DNA of 64,000 nucleotides from UPXZ01 sp047974405. Lineage in GTDB: Bacteria; Bacteroidota; Bacteroidia; Bacteroidales; Paludibacteraceae. The stretch's first letter is position 1. Every line of letters begins with the position of its first letter. Below the pieces are notes generated by a model. The model searched no databases. It was not told the origin of the DNA and was given only the letters and a program-made list of their open reading frames with translations. Position numbers and translations under genes: made by a program. This document shows positions 9,674 to 18,076 of this stretch, piece by piece. The stretch lies in assembly GCA_047974405.1 (NCBI GenBank), contig JBKECI010000053.1:1-64000 (forward strand). Direction: 5' to 3'.

Positions 9674-11122
9674 TTATTGCTCAAGTCCCAATCCAAATTC
9701 AGCAACCTGCATAGTACTTCCATCGGTAGCACCCCCCGAATTGTCGCTCCATTTGGTAAGTGATACTTTCACATATCGATATTCGGATGTAGGTATAGGA
9801 AGATGGTAGGTAGTTGTATTGCTTTCTATCGGAATTGCTATTTCGGTTTGGATGTCCGTAAATGTTTCGCCATCGTTACTGCCGGCGATGTCGATACCCC
9901 ATACGCGGAGATAGTTGCTCGAATTACTTGAACGGTGATTCCAACGAACGTAATTGAATTTTTGTGCGGTCTTCATATCTACAATAAAATACGGGATATG
10001 GCTTGCGGGCGTATGGTTGTCATTATAAGTTTTGCCTGATTTTACCACGGCGAAGTAAGTTGTAGCGTTATTGTCAAACATATCTTTGACCATTCCGGTT
10101 GTTCCGTCGGGAACATAGCCGTAATCCACAGAACTTTCAGCCGTCCATAGCAAGCGAGTCAAGTCGGTAAGTCCTGTTTTCACATAAATAGTAAATTCTT
10201 TGAATTTGCCGTTTTTGCTGGTGGCTCGCAGTTTTGCGGTGCCGATACCTATCGCTTTAATCATACCATCCGCATCTAAACTGAACACGTCTGTTCCTTC
10301 CAACAATTCAAAAGTCAGTTTTTGGTTTTTGATGTTTACGGTTGCTGGGCTTACCGATGTACAAAGGTTTAAGTCAATCGTCTCTCCGAGTCCAATTTCC
10401 AAACCATCTAATGCCGGTAAGATATTGACGGCAGTAATTAGAATTTCATTTACAACCTGTACTCCAAAAGTGGTGGTAATGGAATTGTCTTCGTCAGACA
10501 TTACCTGCACGATTGCTTTGTTTCTACCGGTTGCTTTTATTCCGGTAATAACCCCCTCGTCTGTAATCGTTGCATAATCTTTTGATTCTTCTGCTATTGA
10601 AAAGTGCAATTTTTTATTGTCTGCATTTACGGGCAACACAATAATTGCTTTGGAAAGGTCATACGGTTCGTTCACTTCCACTACGGTTCCTTCCAACGAT
10701 GCTGCTTCTATGGCTTCAACGGCATGGTATTGTTTGTAAACCTGTACTATGATTGTAGTCTTGTGTTTTTCATCCGCTCTGAAGGTTATATCCAGCTGCG
10801 TGGTTCCTCTGGAAACCGGTGTCAGCATTCCGTCTTTTCCTACGGTTACAATACTATCGTACTGCACTTTATAGATGAATGCTTCCGGCAACAAAACCAA
10901 ATTAGGGTCGTCGGGTTCTTCCATCATAATCATATCCGTATTGGATTGTTCAATACGCAATGTGTCAAAAACGGGACCTTTTTGCAACGGATTTTTCAAT
11001 ACAATCTGCTTGTCGTCATAAAACGTGTGGTCAATCTTATAGAGCTCATCCTTGCAGGCGGTCAATATGAGTATAATCCCCAACAAGAGAACGCTGCTCA
11101 ATTTATATATTTTTGTATTCAT
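9674..11122 (-). CDS. Surface lipoprotein with BIG2-like domains and C-terminal discoidin domain (SusE/F-position glycan-binding protein)
   Basis: The 482-residue protein has a lipoprotein signal ending LILTAC, so it is probably lipidated and exported to the cell surface. The middle contains two or three bacterial Ig-like (BIG2) units with the recurring pattern TAVNILP..GLEIGLGETIDL and GIGTAKLRATSKNGK. Residues of about 330-480 form an F5/8 type C domain ending STMQVAEFGLG. It lies directly after the second SusD gene (24 bases beyond it), which is the usual place of the surface glycan-binding protein in a polysaccharide-utilisation locus. It probably holds the substrate near the SusCD transporter. 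Ligand specificity cannot be told from sequence. Confidence 0.75.
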   Translation of the reverse strand: MNTKIYKLSSVLLLGIILILTACKDELYKIDHTFYDDKQIVLKNPLQKGPVFDTLRIEQSNTDMIMMEEPDDPNLVLLPEAFIYKVQYDSIVTVGKDGMLTPVSRGTTQLDITFRADEKHKTTIIVQVYKQYHAVEAIEAASLEGTVVEVNEPYDLSKAIIVLPVNADNKKLHFSIAEESKDYATITDEGVITGIKATGRNKAIVQVMSDEDNSITTTFGVQVVNEILITAVNILPALDGLEIGLGETIDLNLCTSVSPATVNIKNQKLTFELLEGTDVFSLDADGMIKAIGIGTAKLRATSKNGKFKEFTIYVKTGLTDLTRLLWTAESSVDYGYVPDGTTGMVKDMFDNNATTYFAVVKSGKTYNDNHTPASHIPYFIVDMKTAQKFNYVRWNHRSSNSSNYLRVWGIDIAGSNDGETFTDIQTEIAIPIESNTTTYHLPIPTSEYRYVKVSLTKWSDNSGGATDGSTMQVAEFGLGLEQ

Positions 11123-11153
11123 CGTTGTTTTGATTTTAGTTCGTTATTTTAGA

Positions 11154-13049
11154 TTACCATCCCTCATTTTGAATTAAAGTAGCATGCGAAGCCTCCACTT
11201 CTTTCAGCGGAATGGGAAAATGATACATTCTCGTATCAAAGAAGTGTTGTTCCACAGCTTGCACTGACCACGAGTAAATGATGCTGCCATCGGGATTATC
11301 TCCGGCTTTTTCCCAAATTGCGGCATGCGACCACTGCTTATCGAGTTTCTCAAAAAGTTTGCGCCTTTTTAAGTCCCAGTAGCGATTTCCACTCTCCAAT
11401 ACAAACTCAATACGACGCTCGTTCAGAATGAACGCTATCATTTGTTCTTTTGTCATATTTTCAGGTATCCCATAGCGAAGATTTGTACCCGGTTCGATAC
11501 CGGCTCTTTGCCGAATGGTTTTTAATCTATCTTCGATTGCTATGCGATTGGTCTCGTAATCCAATTCTGTCATAGCTTCGGCATCCATCAGCAACATATC
11601 AGCATAGCGAATAAAGGCGACTCCTGTGCCGTTGAATGCTCCATCGTCGGTGTTACCAACAGCCCCTTCTTTACATAGTTTGACAAAGTAGTAGCCGGTA
11701 GAAGTTGAGCCTGTGAATATACCATCGGAAGCAGCTCCACGGTAGGTGTAAACAGGTTGGGGAGCTTCTCCTTTCGCTTTAGCCCATTTCGCTTCGTTGT
11801 AAAGGAATGCGATATAGAAACGCGGATCGCGGTTTTCATAAGGGTTGTTCGGATTGTAAAGGGTGTTGTTTTCATTGTATTTTCCTGGAGAAGTGGCATA
11901 TTCGCCGTTTACAATAGTTCTTATCTCTACGCCGTCTTTGGTTGGAAAGGCCTCTGTCAAATCGTGATAAGGGAGTACGGATGCTTTACCGGTTCTGGAA
12001 GCCGGCAAAAGTTCTCCTTGGGGCCAGCGATAGCCGTTAAATACAATCCAAAACCAAATGCGTTCTTTGCTCACACGACTGGTAGTAGCTTTGTAGTAAC
12101 CGTTTACCACTTTTATTGCCGGATCTCCATTGGCATCAATTATATTGGTGGTATCGCTTTTTATCAGTTCAAACAAATTGTTGTGGCTTGTATTGTATTG
12201 GAAGAAATTATCCAACGCATCTTTTACTTTTTGCCAGCGATTCAACTGATAATCGTCGTAACCCATCAACAGGCGATTGTTTCCAGAGCCTATATTGCCT
12301 CCATTGTACAGCGGGCTTGCCGCATAGAGGTAGAGTTTTGCCAACATTGCCAGAGCCGCTCCTTTGGTAGGACGTCCGTAATCGTTTCCGTTTTGTTCAT
12401 CCGGTAAGGCATTGGCGGCAGTTTCGAGTTCGTTCGCTATAAAATCAACTGTAACTTCGAATGTAGCACGCGGTATCCCCTGGTCTTCAAAAGGGTCTAA
12501 CATTTTATCGCCTACCAAGGGTATTCCTCCAAAATTACGCATCAGATGAAAATAATAGAAAGCACGCATATAACGGGTTTCGGCTATCATCTTGTCTTTC
12601 TTAGCACGGGAAAGTGGAGACATTTCGCAATTTTCGAGAAATTGATTACACACGCGAATATTTTGGTACATGGCAGTCCACGAATTAAGGAATTTATTAA
12701 AATTGGCATTGATACCATCTTGTGTAAAATCCCCTTTACTGAATGCTACGGCAAAACTTTTGCGGTCAGAACTTTTTTCTTTCATATTATCTGTAGCGGC
12801 ATCGTAATCGTAGAAACTTTGGAGATAGTATCCGTTACCCGGATTACGGGGTCCCATAATCACATCCGGAATTTTCCAATAAATGGAAGCCTGAAACTGC
12901 ATTGTTTTCAAACTGTCCGAAAATATCGTTCTCAAAGTTTCCGTTTCTTCTTTGGCATCCAAAAACCCTTCTGATGTTTCTGTACAACTGAAACCTGCCA
13001 GCAAAACAAAAATCAGTAAAGGATAAACGCTGTATTTTATTTTTTTCAT
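11154..13049 (-). CDS. SusD/RagB family nutrient-binding outer-membrane lipoprotein
   Basis: The 631-residue lipoprotein has the signal ending LLAGFSC. SusD-family features are clear: the N-terminal TPR-like region (AETRYMRAFYYFHLMRNFGGIPLVGD), the RATFEVTVDFIANELETAA segment, and the C-terminal region with FILNERRIEFVLESGNRYWDLKR and the ending FPIPLKEVEA. SusD proteins form the lid over the SusC channel and bind the glycan. The gene starts 13 bases after the SusC gene at 13063-16245, so the two are almost certainly one pair. The length is slightly above the 500-600 residues common in the family. Confidence 0.93.
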   Translation of the reverse strand: MKKIKYSVYPLLIFVLLAGFSCTETSEGFLDAKEETETLRTIFSDSLKTMQFQASIYWKIPDVIMGPRNPGNGYYLQSFYDYDAATDNMKEKSSDRKSFAVAFSKGDFTQDGINANFNKFLNSWTAMYQNIRVCNQFLENCEMSPLSRAKKDKMIAETRYMRAFYYFHLMRNFGGIPLVGDKMLDPFEDQGIPRATFEVTVDFIANELETAANALPDEQNGNDYGRPTKGAALAMLAKLYLYAASPLYNGGNIGSGNNRLLMGYDDYQLNRWQKVKDALDNFFQYNTSHNNLFELIKSDTTNIIDANGDPAIKVVNGYYKATTSRVSKERIWFWIVFNGYRWPQGELLPASRTGKASVLPYHDLTEAFPTKDGVEIRTIVNGEYATSPGKYNENNTLYNPNNPYENRDPRFYIAFLYNEAKWAKAKGEAPQPVYTYRGAASDGIFTGSTSTGYYFVKLCKEGAVGNTDDGAFNGTGVAFIRYADMLLMDAEAMTELDYETNRIAIEDRLKTIRQRAGIEPGTNLRYGIPENMTKEQMIAFILNERRIEFVLESGNRYWDLKRRKLFEKLDKQWSHAAIWEKAGDNPDGSIIYSWSVQAVEQHFFDTRMYHFPIPLKEVEASHATLIQNEGW

Positions 13050-13062
13050 ATTCTATCGATTT

Positions 13063-16000
13063 TTAAAAAGAGATTTGACAACCTACATTAAATACTTTTT
13101 GTTGCGGATAAGTGGTTAAACCCGTTTGTGAACTTTCCGGATCAATCTGATATTCTTTCAAATTAGACCACGTATATAAGTTTTGAGCCGTAAAATATAC
13201 TCTCGCGCTTGCCAAACCGGCAGATTTCATCCATTTTTCAGGAAAATTGTATCCTACTTCTATATTTTTCCAACGCAGATAATCGGCGGAGCGTAACCAG
13301 AATGTGGATTGTGCGCTGTTTTTATTGTTCTGCGCCAACAGTCTCGGGTATGTAGCATCCTTGTTCATTTCAATCAATGTTTGCGGATCGGATACATAGT
13401 TGCCATCGGTATCGTAGTAAGTCCACCTGCCCATGTGAATAGGCATCGGCTTACCATTGCTGCTCCCAACGATAGTATTTGTTCCATCTGCCAATCGCAA
13501 CATACTTTCTATACTCACTTTGGCACCTGTAGCTCCTTGAAACATCACCGAAAAATCAAAGTTTTTATAGGTAACTCCGGCTGAAATTCCATAAGTGAAA
13601 TCGGGAATACTGTTGCCAATCGCAATGCGGTCGTATTCATTAATAATTCCGTCGGGAGCTCCGTTTGGACCGCTAATATCTTTATATTTTAGGTCTCCCG
13701 GAGCTATATCGCGTGCCAAACCATCATACGGACCGTTGTCAATTTCGTCCCAAGAGTCATAAAATCCATCGGCAACGTAACCGAATATGGTCCCTATGGG
13801 GCGTCCTGTCTGCATACTGAGTTTGTATTCACTCGGAGCTTCGTCCATAAACAGTATCTTGTTTTTTGCCGAACTGAAAGTTCCTCTTACAAAATAGTTG
13901 AGATTATCGGTCAGTTTGTCCCGCCATGATACTTCTCCGTCAAATCCTTTGTTTTCGGTACGTCCGATATTGGAGGGGGGTAAAATGGTAATCAGGCTGG
14001 CGCCACCAGAGCCGTTATCGGCAAATACATTCAAAAATCCTGCGTAATAAACAATTCCGGCACGGGTAGCCAAAATATCTTTTCGTCTGTTGTTGAAATA
14101 ATCTACCGTAGCTGTCAGGCGATCTCCGAACATGCGTAAATCGACTCCTATATCCAATTTTGCATCAGTTTCCCAGCGCATTTCAGGATTGGCATATTGG
14201 CGCAGACCAAGTGCACTCATTTTGGTGGGGTTTTCTCCGAAGTAATAGTTCATCACGATACCATAACTTTCCTGATAGGCATATCCGTCTCCGGGTATTT
14301 TATCAGAGCCACTCAATCCGTACGAACCTCTCAATTTCAAAGTTCCGATTCGGAATTTATCCATTAATGATTTCAAGTAAGGTTCTTGCGCTATATTCCA
14401 ACCAAGTGTGAAAGCCGGAAAGAGGTCGTAGCGATTGTTGGTGGCAAACTCGTCGGAGCCGTTGTAGGCAGCGCTCAATTCTGCAATGTAGCGGTAATCG
14501 TAATCGTAACCGATACGTCCCGAATAGCTGACCGAGTTTCGCTGATTGTCGGAGCCTGTGCGGACAGAATACCAGTTGCCCAGAAGTAAACCGTTAATAT
14601 TGTGTACGCCGAATTTTCGTCCATACGTCATGTCAAATCTCGTATTTATCTGTACCATAGGAGAATATCCTGAACTTGAAACGCTCAAAAGCGGTAAGAT
14701 GTATTGATTGGTAATTACCGGAGTATAAGCTTCTGTTTCGGGTTCATAGTAATAGTCCAATACTTCGCTGCGAGTCAGACTGCGTCCAAATCCCCAAGTG
14801 TTGGTAAGCGCCATTACTCCTTTTACTTTCAATCCTTTAGTTATGCTGTGTAAATCGTAATCCAATGTGATGTTTCCGTTTACATTATTTCTAAACTGAC
14901 GACTGTATCCCCCGTAAGTAAGCAAGGCTAATGGATTGATGTAGGTGCCGGTGTATCCGCCGAAAGTTCCGTTCGGATTGTAAGCCGGATAGTGGTAGGG
15001 GGCGATACCTGCTCCCAGCAAACGTTGGAAAATGGATTGTGATGTTCCACGTGTTGAGGGGAGATTCGGTTGGTTTATCTCTGTCAGGATGGCATTGGCA
15101 TTTAAGCGAGCATTAAAATCTTTGGTTATTTTAACATCGAAATTTGCTCTTACGTTATATCGTTTCTGATAATAATCGTTATTGAATTCTTCCTCTCGGG
15201 GAAGTTCTTTGAACAGACCGCCCTGATTCAGATAAGCCAGCGATACGAAATACTTAACAGCTTCGGTACCGCCTTGTATGTCGGCAGTATATTGCTGTTG
15301 GCTCGAAGATTTTTTATATATCAAATCATACCAGTCCACATCAGGATAGAGATAGGGGCTGTCTCCCGTGCGGTAATGTTCCAGAGCTTCATCACTAAAG
15401 TAGCGCTCTTGCGCAAGCGCTGTGGTGTTATTATCGTTCAGATGAAGTTCTTTGAGTAGCGACAAACTTTGATACGAATTCAAAAACTCATTTTTGTAAG
15501 TAGGCGACTGGAGTCCAAAATCGGTACGGAAAGTAAGTTTTGGCTTTCCCAATTTACCACGCCGGGTCGTAATCAAAATTACACCGTTAGCTCCCTTTAT
15601 CCCGAAAATGGAAGTACTCCCCGCATCTTTGAGAATACTGACTTCTTCGATATCGTTGGATGAAAGGCGGGATAGTGTGGTCTGGTCAGACTCTACATCG
15701 TCAATCAAAATCAGTGGTGTACTTTCTACATTAGCAAAAGTTCCCATACCGCGAATGAAAATAGTTGCTGCGTCGTACCCCGGCTGACCACTGCCTTGCA
15801 ACTGGAACAGACCGGGCAAGCGTCCTGCCAAAGAGTTTTGAATGGAGGTGGAGGGCAATGACCTGATTTGCTCTGCATTAATTTGGCTGACAGAAGCGGC
15901 ATTGGTAATCCTTGACTTGCTTCCAAACCCTACCCTTACTACAGTTACTTCTTTGAGCATATTCTCATCGTTTTCCATAACAATTTTCATATCTGCGGAA

Positions 16001-16245
16001 ACTGTCAGTATTTTCTCTCTATAACCAATGTAACGTACGGTTATTTTTGAGTTTTTGGTGCTAACCGTAAGCGCGAAATTACCGTTTATATCGACTGTTG
16101 TTCCGTTTTGTGTTCCTGTTTCCAACACAGTCGCACCAAGCAGTCCCTCTCCGGTATCGTCCGTTATCACACCTTTAACCTTAAATTGAGCTGACAAACA
16201 AAAGGGTATCAGCGTAAATAATACTATACTAATTATGTATTTCAT
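13063..16245 (-). CDS. SusC/RagA family TonB-linked outer-membrane transporter
   Basis: The start at 16245 (MKYIISIVLF...SAQ) is chosen because it begins a good signal peptide; an earlier in-frame ATG at 16287 would overlap the preceding SusD gene and put 14 extra residues before the signal. After cleavage comes a carboxypeptidase-regulatory-like domain (VKGVITDDTGEGLLGATV, residues of about 22-100), then the SusC plug (SILKDAGSTSIFGIKGANG) and a 22-strand barrel ending with the aromatic terminus FNVGCQISF. SusC transporters import oligosaccharides using TonB energy. It pairs with the SusD gene downstream (12 intervening bases). Confidence 0.94.
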   Translation of the reverse strand: MKYIISIVLFTLIPFCLSAQFKVKGVITDDTGEGLLGATVLETGTQNGTTVDINGNFALTVSTKNSKITVRYIGYREKILTVSADMKIVMENDENMLKEVTVVRVGFGSKSRITNAASVSQINAEQIRSLPSTSIQNSLAGRLPGLFQLQGSGQPGYDAATIFIRGMGTFANVESTPLILIDDVESDQTTLSRLSSNDIEEVSILKDAGSTSIFGIKGANGVILITTRRGKLGKPKLTFRTDFGLQSPTYKNEFLNSYQSLSLLKELHLNDNNTTALAQERYFSDEALEHYRTGDSPYLYPDVDWYDLIYKKSSSQQQYTADIQGGTEAVKYFVSLAYLNQGGLFKELPREEEFNNDYYQKRYNVRANFDVKITKDFNARLNANAILTEINQPNLPSTRGTSQSIFQRLLGAGIAPYHYPAYNPNGTFGGYTGTYINPLALLTYGGYSRQFRNNVNGNITLDYDLHSITKGLKVKGVMALTNTWGFGRSLTRSEVLDYYYEPETEAYTPVITNQYILPLLSVSSSGYSPMVQINTRFDMTYGRKFGVHNINGLLLGNWYSVRTGSDNQRNSVSYSGRIGYDYDYRYIAELSAAYNGSDEFATNNRYDLFPAFTLGWNIAQEPYLKSLMDKFRIGTLKLRGSYGLSGSDKIPGDGYAYQESYGIVMNYYFGENPTKMSALGLRQYANPEMRWETDAKLDIGVDLRMFGDRLTATVDYFNNRRKDILATRAGIVYYAGFLNVFADNGSGGASLITILPPSNIGRTENKGFDGEVSWRDKLTDNLNYFVRGTFSSAKNKILFMDEAPSEYKLSMQTGRPIGTIFGYVADGFYDSWDEIDNGPYDGLARDIAPGDLKYKDISGPNGAPDGIINEYDRIAIGNSIPDFTYGISAGVTYKNFDFSVMFQGATGAKVSIESMLRLADGTNTIVGSSNGKPMPIHMGRWTYYDTDGNYVSDPQTLIEMNKDATYPRLLAQNNKNSAQSTFWLRSADYLRWKNIEVGYNFPEKWMKSAGLASARVYFTAQNLYTWSNLKEYQIDPESSQTGLTTYPQQKVFNVGCQISF

Positions 16246-16267
16246 GTGATTGATTTTTATTCCGTTC

Positions 16268-18061
16268 TTAATAGTTCCAGCCTTCATTTTGCACTAATTT
16301 ATTGTTTCCATAAAGTTCATTACGTGGTATTGGATACCAATACATTCGTTTGTCGAAAGAAGATTGAGCCACGTTTTCGTAGGCATATTGATACGTTCCG
16401 TCAATATTTTTGGTTATGCGTACTCCTCTCACAGGCTGAGTCATCACAGCATCGCCGGAGTCGCATATTTTCCATCTCCTAATGTCCCAAAAACGCTGTT
16501 CTTCGTAAGCCATTTCTATTCTCCGTTCGTTGTGGATAATTCTCCGCATCAGCTCCTGCGAGTAGGTTGCCGGTAAACCAAAACGACTATCACTACCTGC
16601 TTTTATACCGGCTCTTTTTCTTAATTCAATCAAGCCAAATATGATTTCGGCATCGTTTGTGGGGTCCGACTCGTTAACGGCTTCGGCGTAGTTGAGCAAA
16701 ATTTCGGCATAGCGGAATATTTGATAATGATGGTTGTAATTTTTGTATGTTTCTTCGTTTTCGTTATTTCCCAAAAACTTTTTCAGATAATATCCGGTGC
16801 GTGTATATATACCGCCAGATATAGCGCCTCTGTCTTTTCCTCCTTCAAATGTTTCCACTTTCCGTTTCAACCAGGTGGAGCCGTTGATAAATACGGTACG
16901 TTCCAAGCGTGGGTCGCGGTTGGTGTAGGGGTCTTGGTCGCTGTAGCCTGATTCGGGGTCAATGCCTTCGGCAGGATTGTAGTTTCTAAAAATCGATTTT
17001 CCATCGGCGGTAAGAAAAGCATCGACTAAGTTCTGGCTCGGACTTGTTCTTCCTTGTGAAGTTACCGTTCCGGAAGTTCCGGTACCATAAGAGTAGCCGC
17101 AGGGGCTGCTAGTTTGTTCAATAGAGGTATTCGACCCCATTTGTTTGATCATTATCATTTCTGCATTGGGAAAATCGTCGTTGTTCATCGCAAATAGTTT
17201 GAACATACTTACAGAACTCCCCTGATATAGTGAATATATATTCAGCTTCATCACTCTTTCGGCAGCGGTAGCAGCAGCTTTCCACTTATCTATATCGTTT
17301 GTAGGATTGTACAATGGACTCGCCAGGTAGAGTTTTAGTCGGGAAATCAACGCCAAGGCAACTCCTTGATTAACGTGTCCTATCTCGGTGGGATCGTATG
17401 CAGCGGTTGATTGTGCGGGATGCAGACCGGCGTAACAGGAGTTTACACTATCTGGACTAATCTCGCCTATGATATAATTGGCTACTTCGTCAATGGTACT
17501 TTTTGGTATATTGACATCATCGGTTGCGTCCAATACTTGGTCGCCAACCATTGGTACTCCGCCCCACCGTTTCATCAATTCAAAATAGTAATAAGCCCTC
17601 ATCAGTCTTGCTTCGGCTTTCATACGTTTCATTCTTACTTCGGGTACCTGTGTTGAAGGGGGAAACATCGGGAGTTTTTCCAAAAAAAGATTTACACGGC
17701 GAATGCCTCTGTAGTTTCTTGCCCAAGCGTCTCCATCCAAGCTGGTAATATTGCCCGGCGTAAGCAATCCGTTGCGATAGTTGTTCAAGTCATTACTGCC
17801 CGCAATATTTTGGGTAGGTACTCCGTCGTCGGTTGCCGCATCAAGATAAGAACTCGAAAAGCGGGTGTGTAAGAGGGGTAAATCGAGATAACAAGCATAA
17901 AAAAGTTGCTTTATAGCACTGTTTTCCGTTGAGTCGGCAGGATTGAACACCTTCTCTTCTGTATTCCATTCCAAAGGTTTTGGTTCAAAATCTTCACAAG
18001 CCGTAATAGAGAAGATAAGTATGAAACAGGAAAATATTAGTATTTTATTTATATTTTTCAT
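16268..18061 (-). CDS. SusD/RagB family nutrient-binding lipoprotein (first pair)
   Basis: The 597-residue lipoprotein has the signal ending IFSITAC. Typical SusD segments are present: AEARLMRAYYYFELMKRWGGVPMVGD, RRIIHNERRIEMAYEEQRFWDIRRW and the terminal YPIPRNELYGNNKLVQNEGW. It is distinctly different from the SusD at 11154-13049, so the two pairs are not a recent duplication. It follows its partner SusC gene (18077-20950) by 15 bases and precedes the second SusC gene by 22 bases. Confidence 0.93.
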   Translation of the reverse strand: MKNINKILIFSCFILIFSITACEDFEPKPLEWNTEEKVFNPADSTENSAIKQLFYACYLDLPLLHTRFSSSYLDAATDDGVPTQNIAGSNDLNNYRNGLLTPGNITSLDGDAWARNYRGIRRVNLFLEKLPMFPPSTQVPEVRMKRMKAEARLMRAYYYFELMKRWGGVPMVGDQVLDATDDVNIPKSTIDEVANYIIGEISPDSVNSCYAGLHPAQSTAAYDPTEIGHVNQGVALALISRLKLYLASPLYNPTNDIDKWKAAATAAERVMKLNIYSLYQGSSVSMFKLFAMNNDDFPNAEMIMIKQMGSNTSIEQTSSPCGYSYGTGTSGTVTSQGRTSPSQNLVDAFLTADGKSIFRNYNPAEGIDPESGYSDQDPYTNRDPRLERTVFINGSTWLKRKVETFEGGKDRGAISGGIYTRTGYYLKKFLGNNENEETYKNYNHHYQIFRYAEILLNYAEAVNESDPTNDAEIIFGLIELRKRAGIKAGSDSRFGLPATYSQELMRRIIHNERRIEMAYEEQRFWDIRRWKICDSGDAVMTQPVRGVRITKNIDGTYQYAYENVAQSSFDKRMYWYPIPRNELYGNNKLVQNEGWNY

Positions 18062-18076
18062 ATCTATTTTCGTTTT

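Noticed and set aside
11757..12407. Long open frame of 216 codons on the plus strand inside the SusD gene
   Set aside because: It lies antisense to a well-supported SusD gene, shows no domain, and its amino-acid make-up is that of a shadow frame.
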